DNA of 17,379 nt from Acidobacteriaceae bacterium (lineage in GTDB: Bacteria > Acidobacteriota > Terriglobia > Terriglobales > Acidobacteriaceae): contig JASIJX010000616.1 of NCBI GenBank assembly GCA_030049955.1, forward strand, positions 1-17,379, read 5' to 3'. This document shows positions 13,086-17,379 of the stretch, in pieces. The notes under the pieces are model-generated. The model had not been told where the DNA came from. It searched no databases and was given only the letters and a program-made list of their open reading frames with translations. Both the position numbers and the translations under genes were made by a program. Each line of letters opens with the position of its first letter. Positions within the stretch are counted from its first letter, which is position 1.

Positions 13086-13300
13086 ACTGGCCCATTAGAC
13101 GAAAAATCGCATCCTTAAGGTAGCCCCAATCGCAGTAAGGATTCAAGGGGCTTACGCCTAGCGCCCGCCCCATGGAGCAACCTGCGCCGATTCGGCGCGT
13201 CTGATACTCTGACAGGTGCGGCGGGATGGCGGCGAATATTGCGCGCGATCTGCGGCGTTCTGAATACACTTATAAGGGCAATCAGGGGAGGCAAGTGGCT
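13086..13300. promoter_or_regulatory. Divergent regulatory region between two VWA genes
   Basis: The 215-bp gap must carry the promoters of both VWA genes. It contains a perfect 15-bp palindrome, GCGCCGATTCGGCGC, at 13184-13198, and TATAAG at 13271-13276, a possible -10 element for the plus-strand gene with no good -35 at the right distance. The plus-strand frame is open from an ATG at 13226, but that segment reads as untranslated leader. GGGGAGG (13285-13291) sits nine bases before the GTG at 13301. Confidence 0.5.
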
Positions 13301-14680
13301 GTGAAGCATCGCGTTGGGGCAATGGCGCTGGGTTTACTGTTGAGCGCAGGAATTACGTTGAGCCTGGCGAGGGCGCAGCAGCAGAAACAGCCGTCGAATG
13401 TCCCCGACGCCCCCACGCCGCAGGCCGGTGGCGCCACGCTTCCGGGCGTGCAAGGTCCAATCACGCCTGGCGAAGGGGCTAATGAGCCGCCGACTGGCCC
13501 GACATCTTCTTCCGGCACTGGCCAACCGGCCGCCGACCAGCAACCGGCTCCGCCCGAGCAGCCGCCTGCGCCGGAGCAGGAGCCCGCCCAGCAGGAACCA
13601 GCCCAAACAGCTCCACCCGCTGCGCAACAGCCTCCCACCCCTGAGGACCAGAATCAGGCGCCGCCGGAGACCGGCGAAGGCGCGTTGACCCGCTTTGTGG
13701 TCAACGTGAACTTCGTGGAAGTCCCAGTGACCGTGAAGGACAACAAGGGCAATCCGGTGGCAGGGCTCACCTGGCGCAATTTCAAGGTCTACGAGAACAA
13801 CGTATATGCGCCGCTGCGCGTTTTCAGTGTCGATCCGGCGCCGCTCTCAGTGGCATTCGTCATCGATCAGACCCTTCCCTCCAATGTGATGGACAGGGTG
13901 AACCAGTCGATGGGGTCCATCCAGGGCGCGCTCACGCCGTTTGACGAAGCCGCGGTATTTACCTACACCAACGGGGCCAAGGAGTGGACCGGATTTACCG
14001 GCGCGCAGAGCCAGCGGCTGCCGGCGGTGCTTTCGCTGGCTCAGGCTGTGGGAAGCGATCCGCTGGTCCCGATAAATGATGGCCCGATGGCCGGCTGCCC
14101 GATCTACAAAAACGGCTCGTGCGTCGATCCGAACATCCAGCCGGGCCGCTCTACCGGACAGGACGGCTTGATCGCGATCCCCAAGGAGATTCACACGCTG
14201 AACGACGCCATTCTGGCCGCGGCCAAGGAACTCTCCACCCGGCCCAAAGAACGGCGGCGGGTCATCTACGTGATCAGCGACGGCAAGGAGTACGGCAGCA
14301 AGGCCACGTGGAAGGAAGTCGTCCGCTACCTGCAAACGAATAAGATCGCCGTCTATGGCACGCTGGTGGGCGACTCGGCGAAATTTGGCGAGGGCTGGCT
14401 CGACCGCTTCCACCTGCCGTTCCAGATGTACGACAACATCCTGTACAAGTACACCGCGGCAACCGGCGGCGACCTGGACGCCCAGAACGGCGTGAACGGG
14501 ATCGAGAAGAGCTACGCCACGATCGCCGCACAGGTGCGCAACCAGTACACGCTGGGCTACCTGAGCCACGAGTCGATCTACGACGGCAAGTACCGCAATA
14601 TCACCGTGCTGGTAGACCGGCCCAATCTGGTGGTGACGGCCAAGCCGGGTTATTACCCCTCGTCGCAGGACTATCGCTAG
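13301..14680 (+). CDS. Secreted VWA-domain protein (TIGR03436) with Pro/Gln-rich linker and no MIDAS DxSxS
   Basis: The product is 459 residues from the GTG at 13301, chosen because GGGGAGG lies nine bases upstream and the signal peptide (MKHRVGAMALGLLLSAG, cleavage near ARA-Q) then begins at residue 1. GTG at 13295 and ATG at 13226 are alternatives. Residues 28-127 form a long Pro/Gln/Ala/Glu-rich, probably disordered linker. The VWA-related domain starts at FVVNVNFVEVPVTVKDNKGN (132-151). The MIDAS position reads VIDQTLPSN (187-195), not DxSxS, although VISDGKEYGS (324-333) is kept, so metal-dependent ligand binding is doubtful. Two cysteines (C266, C274) could form a disulfide. It is a divergent paralogue of the gene at 12021 and is followed after 20 bp by the transporter gene. 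Confidence 0.88.
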   Translation: MKHRVGAMALGLLLSAGITLSLARAQQQKQPSNVPDAPTPQAGGATLPGVQGPITPGEGANEPPTGPTSSSGTGQPAADQQPAPPEQPPAPEQEPAQQEPAQTAPPAAQQPPTPEDQNQAPPETGEGALTRFVVNVNFVEVPVTVKDNKGNPVAGLTWRNFKVYENNVYAPLRVFSVDPAPLSVAFVIDQTLPSNVMDRVNQSMGSIQGALTPFDEAAVFTYTNGAKEWTGFTGAQSQRLPAVLSLAQAVGSDPLVPINDGPMAGCPIYKNGSCVDPNIQPGRSTGQDGLIAIPKEIHTLNDAILAAAKELSTRPKERRRVIYVISDGKEYGSKATWKEVVRYLQTNKIAVYGTLVGDSAKFGEGWLDRFHLPFQMYDNILYKYTAATGGDLDAQNGVNGIEKSYATIAAQVRNQYTLGYLSHESIYDGKYRNITVLVDRPNLVVTAKPGYYPSSQDYR

Positions 14681-14700
14681 AGCCTGGCGCTAGAAATCGC

Positions 14701-15588
14701 GTGAATACACCCACCGCCTCAACCGGCCTCGGTCTGCTCTCCGCGGCCAGTTGGGGCGGTTCCGATTTTGTAGGCGGCATCGGCGCGCGCAAAGCTCCCG
14801 CGCTGCTTGTCACTCTTTCCGGCCAGATTGTTCCGCTCTTCGTCCTCATTGTGGTCGGCTTGGCTATGCATCTGGCCGTGCCGGGACCTCACGCCACGCT
14901 GCTGGCCGCGATCGGCGGCTTTGAGGGTGCGTTTGCTCTCGCGTTGTTTTACCACGCTCTGGCCATGGGCGCGATGGGGCTCACGGCAGCGCTCACCGGA
15001 CTGGTAACAGCGCTCGTCCCGGTTCTATTTTCGGCGATCCATTACGGCTTGCCGTCGCCGGTCAGCGCTGCCGGGCTTGCCTGCGGCTGCGCGTCCATCT
15101 GGCTCATCACGCACCAACCTTCTACGGGGACCTCCGCGACGCCGGCGGCGGCGCTCGCCTTCGGGGCGATTGCGGGCGCGGGCTTCGGGTTGCAGCTCAT
15201 TCTCTTCCACCTGGCAGAGCTCAATCTGACCAGTTTCAATCTGTCCGGTCCGGGAGGCTTCGTCGCCATTATGGCGATCGCCCGCGCCGCCGGCGTACTT
15301 GCGCTCGTTCTGGTCGTGCTTGCCGTTCAGCCCACTGCAGGCGGGCGCGGGATTGCCCGCGACTGGGTGCTCATCGGCACTGCCGCCGGCCTGCTCGATA
15401 CGGCGGGCAATCTCTTCTATCTGGGCGCGGCGCGATTCGGTCGCCTCGATGCGGCCGCAGTGATCTGCTCGCTGTATCCCGCGGGGACCATTCTGCTGGC
15501 GGCGCTGTTTGTGCGCGAACGGCCGTCGCGCCGGCAGCTTGGCGGCATCGTATTGGCGCTTACGGCGGTGGCGCTGTTGAGCCGCTGA
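14701..15588 (+). CDS. EamA-type (DMT superfamily) transporter
   Basis: The product is 295 residues with about ten hydrophobic helices in two five-helix halves, the standard EamA/DMT arrangement. The first half begins AASWGGSDFVGG (15-26) and includes the GAMGLTAALTGLVTALVPVLFS block. The second half begins near FGAIAGAGFGLQLI and ends with LDAAAVICSLYPAGTILLAALFVRERPSRRQLGGIVLAL, a typical EamA C-terminus. Family members export or import metabolites such as amino acids, and the substrate cannot be predicted here. It starts with GTG 20 bp after the VWA stop and has only a weak ribosome binding site, so it may be read through from the VWA gene. A 13-bp tandem duplication covers its stop codon. 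Confidence 0.88.
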   Translation: MNTPTASTGLGLLSAASWGGSDFVGGIGARKAPALLVTLSGQIVPLFVLIVVGLAMHLAVPGPHATLLAAIGGFEGAFALALFYHALAMGAMGLTAALTGLVTALVPVLFSAIHYGLPSPVSAAGLACGCASIWLITHQPSTGTSATPAAALAFGAIAGAGFGLQLILFHLAELNLTSFNLSGPGGFVAIMAIARAAGVLALVLVVLAVQPTAGGRGIARDWVLIGTAAGLLDTAGNLFYLGAARFGRLDAAAVICSLYPAGTILLAALFVRERPSRRQLGGIVLALTAVALLSR

Positions 15589-15601
15589 GTTGAGCCGCTG
15601 A
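15576..15601. repeat. 13-bp tandem duplication over the transporter stop codon
   Basis: GTTGAGCCGCTGA occurs twice, exactly adjacent, at 15576-15588 and 15589-15601. The first copy encodes the last residues and the TGA stop of the transporter. The second copy repeats the stop in the untranslated region, consistent with a slippage duplication. Confidence 0.9.
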
Positions 15602-15637
15602 TTTGCTGCACCTGCCAGTCGGACAGCGCGCAAACAG

Positions 15638-15665
15638 AAAGGCCCGCATCGAAGCGCGGGCCTTT
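15638..15665. terminator. Bidirectional intrinsic terminator between the transporter and tatA
   Basis: AAAGGCCCGC (15638-15647) and GCGGGCCTTT (15656-15665) form a perfect 10-bp stem with an 8-nt loop. The A and T ends give a short U tract on either strand. It lies between the converging transporter gene (stop at 15588) and tatA (stop at 15770) and could serve both. Confidence 0.75.
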
Positions 15666-15769
15666 GCTCAAACAAAATTGCTAAACGGAATTTGACTCGA
15701 ACCGGCGTTGCTTAAACCGCTCCTGCAACCCGCGGCGCGGTTTGAAGCCCGAGGCCCAAGAGCGGGCGC

Positions 15770-16006
15770 TTACTTCTGCTCGATGTGCGCGGTCTGCACG
15801 GGCGGCGCCGGCGGTTGAACCGCCGCTTGCTGCTGCACCGGCGGCGCAGTCGGAGCGGGATCGGTGATGCCGCGAATGCCCTCGCGGAATCCCTTCAATC
15901 CCTCGCCCAATCCCTTGCCCAGCTCCGGCAGCCGCTTGGCCCCGAACAACAGAAATGCAACCACGGCCAGCACAATCAGATGCCAAGGCTGAAGTAGATC
16001 ACCCAT
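15770..16006 (-). CDS. tatA: Sec-independent protein translocase TatA/TatE
   Basis: The product is 78 residues. TatA subunits oligomerise in the inner membrane to move folded proteins bearing twin-arginine signals. One N-terminal membrane helix (about 8-21, LIVLAVVAFLLFG) is followed directly by the hallmark FGAKRLPELGKGLGEGLKGF (21-40), in which the FG hinge and the amphipathic helix are complete. A Pro/Gln/Ala-rich tail (50-78) follows, as in many Acidobacteriota TatA proteins. The frame is open upstream to 16096, but GGAGG precedes the ATG at 16006 with normal spacing and the TatA fold begins there. No tatB or tatC gene is adjacent. Confidence 0.93.
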   Translation of the reverse strand: MGDLLQPWHLIVLAVVAFLLFGAKRLPELGKGLGEGLKGFREGIRGITDPAPTAPPVQQQAAVQPPAPPVQTAHIEQK

Positions 16007-16150
16007 TCGAATACCCTCCGCACGCGAATCTCGCGCTGCGCGCTTTCCCCTGCGCGCTTTCCTTCGACAATTATTGTCGCACAGAAGCCCATCCACGCGC
16101 AGAATCCTTCCGCGCCAACACCCTGAGCCTTTGCTCCCTTGCTCCCTGCT

Positions 16151-16621
16151 TCAGTTCACCTGCGCCGGATTTCCCAGCCTTCCCGTGACCATTGTGTAGA
16201 AGGTGCGCAGGTCGTCTTCTTCGCCCATCGTCAGGCGGCGATAAACCTTCATCAGCGGAAACAGCCGCGAGCCGCGGACTTCGACGGCGGGCACCGAAAC
16301 CGGGCCGCGTTCCTTCGCTTCCGGCAGGTTCCCTGGATACACCGTCATCTCCCACGAGCCCGCGTAACGGCGGCGCAGCAATTCGCCCAGGTAACTTCCC
16401 CACAGGCGCACTTCAAACTCAAGGTCAACCTCGGGACTATCGCCAACCATCACGACGATTTCATCGAGCCGGTCAACGGAATCGGAAGTGAAGTCGAGGG
16501 TGCGGCGGAACTGGCTTTGGGCCACTTCGGCAGCAGCGCGAGCATACCCCTCCATCATCGTCTCCAGGTTGGGAAACGTGGCGGATTCTAGCTTCTTTTT
16601 CACCTCGGCCGTGTCAGCCAT
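16151..16621 (-). CDS. Conserved-looking hypothetical protein, 156 residues
   Basis: I cannot assign a named family with confidence. The protein has no signal peptide or membrane segment. An N-terminal helical part (VKKKLESATF; LETMMEGYARAAAEVAQSQF) is followed by a segment with a distinctive pattern, DSVDRLDEIVVMVG (47-60) and LWGSYLGELLRRRYAGSWEM (73-92), then an edge of strands and a C-terminal PLMKVYRRLTMGEEDDLRTFY. The G-x-Y-x-G-E-x-x-R-R motif recalls small cytosolic domains of unknown function (DUF3806-like); that is a resemblance only. Codon use and length are those of a real gene. It ends 145 bp from the start of tatA on the same strand, and its own upstream region is unusually long. 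Confidence 0.7.
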   Translation of the reverse strand: MADTAEVKKKLESATFPNLETMMEGYARAAAEVAQSQFRRTLDFTSDSVDRLDEIVVMVGDSPEVDLEFEVRLWGSYLGELLRRRYAGSWEMTVYPGNLPEAKERGPVSVPAVEVRGSRLFPLMKVYRRLTMGEEDDLRTFYTMVTGRLGNPAQVN

Positions 16622-17110
16622 CCATACACAGGTTACATGCGGCGAGGGCCGGACGCGAACAAATTGCCGGGCGTGGGTCAGGTCAGTTTCGAAGTCTTGA
16701 ACGGTACGGGCTTCAGTCCGCGAAGAGTACGGGCTCTAGTTCGTACATTAAGCGCCCCAAGAATCGCGCGGCTTCAGCTCATGAGGCAGTGCGCATGCGG
16801 GCTAACAAACTACGCGAAATTTTTTTCGCAAACATTGCCGTGAATTCGGTTCGTTTTTGCTACGTTGAAATCGGAATACGACAACGTGAATCGCGCGCAA
16901 GCACCGATCTTGCTTTCTTTCAAACACTTGCAAACTCGACGCTTTGCTCTCAGACACTTGCGCAATCCGAGCTTCTAACCTCTTTATTCCCCACACTTAG
17001 TTTTTGAAAAAGAAAAAAATGTAGCCGGCTTTGGGTTCGCTGAAAGCCGCGAAAAAAATGGCTGTCAAGATCCTCGGCTTTCAGAAAATCGCGGAGCAAA
17101 TCCGGAGCTG
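16622..17110. other. 489-bp intergenic stretch, AT-richer than its surroundings
   Basis: No convincing gene is visible on either strand. The part from about 16800 to 17060 is clearly more AT-rich than the rest of the window. It holds a GCGAAA-TTTT-TTTCGC hairpin (16814-16829), a repeated ACACTTGC (near 16924 and 16952), and the inverted-repeat cluster at 17026-17094 beside the cupin stop. It should contain the promoter of the 156-residue gene and the 3' end of the cupin transcript. A small RNA is possible. Confidence 0.45.
17026..17049 (-). terminator. Intrinsic terminator of the cupin gene
   Basis: On the minus strand CGGCTTT (17049-17043) pairs with AAAGCCG (17032-17026) across a 10-nt loop. 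It is followed, after GCTAC, by a long T-rich run, ATTTTTTTCTTTTT (17020-17007). It lies about 60 bp after the cupin stop. An upstream segment can pair with the same left arm and would disrupt this hairpin. Confidence 0.6.
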
Positions 17111-17379
17111 CTAAGATCCGTAACCGCGATGCGGCATCCGCTTCAACTTTTCGCTGTCCGGCCAGGAAAGGGTAAGCAGAAAGACGCTGGGCTCGAGCGC
17201 CTCGACGTCATGCTTCACGGACGGGGGCATGGTAAGGATCTGGCCCTTCTGAATCTCCTCGGTCGCTCTGTCGGCTCGCAGGCGGATTGACCCGCGCAGA
17301 ACCTGAACGGAAACCGAACCGTCGGCGTGATGTTCGTCCATGCGTGCGCCGCCATCCATCATCACCAGCACCAGGCGGA
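17111..17379 (-). CDS. Cupin-domain protein, 5' end beyond the window
   Basis: Only the last 88 or so codons are present; the frame is open to the window edge, so the true start lies outside. The sequence reads LVLVMMDGGARMDEHHADG, then SVSVQVLRGSIRLRAD, and QILTMPPSVKHDVEALE. This is the two-motif pattern of a small cupin barrel: histidines in EHH of motif 1, the G-x-x-x-V-L-x-G turn, and a His in KHDV of motif 2. The fold is clear. Small cupins of this kind may bind a metal and act as sensors, isomerases or dioxygenases, so the activity cannot be stated. A terminator-like hairpin follows the stop. Confidence 0.8.
   Translation of the reverse strand, partial: RLVLVMMDGGARMDEHHADGSVSVQVLRGSIRLRADRATEEIQKGQILTMPPSVKHDVEALEPSVFLLTLSWPDSEKLKRMPHRGYGS

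Noticed and set aside
14601..15675. Long minus-strand frames (for example 15025-15675) antisense to the transporter
   Set aside because: The sequence is low-complexity and Arg/Ala/Gln-rich with no motif; the plus strand encodes a clear EamA protein.

Overview
The window looks like chromosomal DNA from an Acidobacteriota member, probably class Terriglobia. The reasons are the high GC content, two secreted VWA-domain proteins of the Acidobacteria-specific type (TIGR03436), and several small conserved proteins that I associate with that group. I see no rRNA, tRNA, CRISPR array, phage gene or recognisable transposase. About 21 genes are supportable and most are housekeeping.

Layout from left to right. 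A secreted DUF4142 protein (293-844) converges on rsmD (905-1480, minus). A membrane protein with the site-2-protease fold plus two CBS domains (1619-2728) is followed after 9 bp by rsmI (2738-3643), so two 16S rRNA methyltransferase genes lie close together. A PilZ protein (3653-4072) and an unrecognised 153-residue protein (4219-4680), both minus, lie divergent to a JAMM-type M67 peptidase (4837-5277).

The M67 gene would normally sit beside a MoeB/ThiF adenylyltransferase in a sulfur-carrier locus. Here a secreted two-repeat protein with its own promoter and terminator (5470-6348) comes next. After it comes only the C-terminal half of moeB, carrying a one-base frameshift (6439-6850), and then an apparently intact rhodanese gene (6879-7205). 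This broken locus is one of the clearest anomalies in the window.

Next are a GNAT acetyltransferase (7368-7997), a YacL-like PIN/TRAM membrane protein (8017-9054, minus), a stand-alone receiver-domain protein (9442-9864, minus), a PhzF-family isomerase (10314-11270, minus) and a 77-residue unknown protein (11472-11705, minus) with a striking palindrome-rich upstream region. Two divergent VWA paralogues follow (12021-13085 minus, 13301-14680 plus), one with and one without the MIDAS metal-binding signature. The window ends with an EamA-type transporter (14701-15588), tatA (15770-16006, minus), an unknown protein (16151-16621, minus), a 490-bp non-coding stretch, and a cupin cut by the window edge (17111-17379, minus).

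The best leads are these: the site-2-protease homologue has lost both zinc-ligand histidines of HExxH; the moeB locus is broken; two TGTC-N9-GACA palindromes lie 62 bp apart; and mutually exclusive hairpins lie downstream of the cupin gene. I did not find a convincing multi-gene defence or biosynthetic system.
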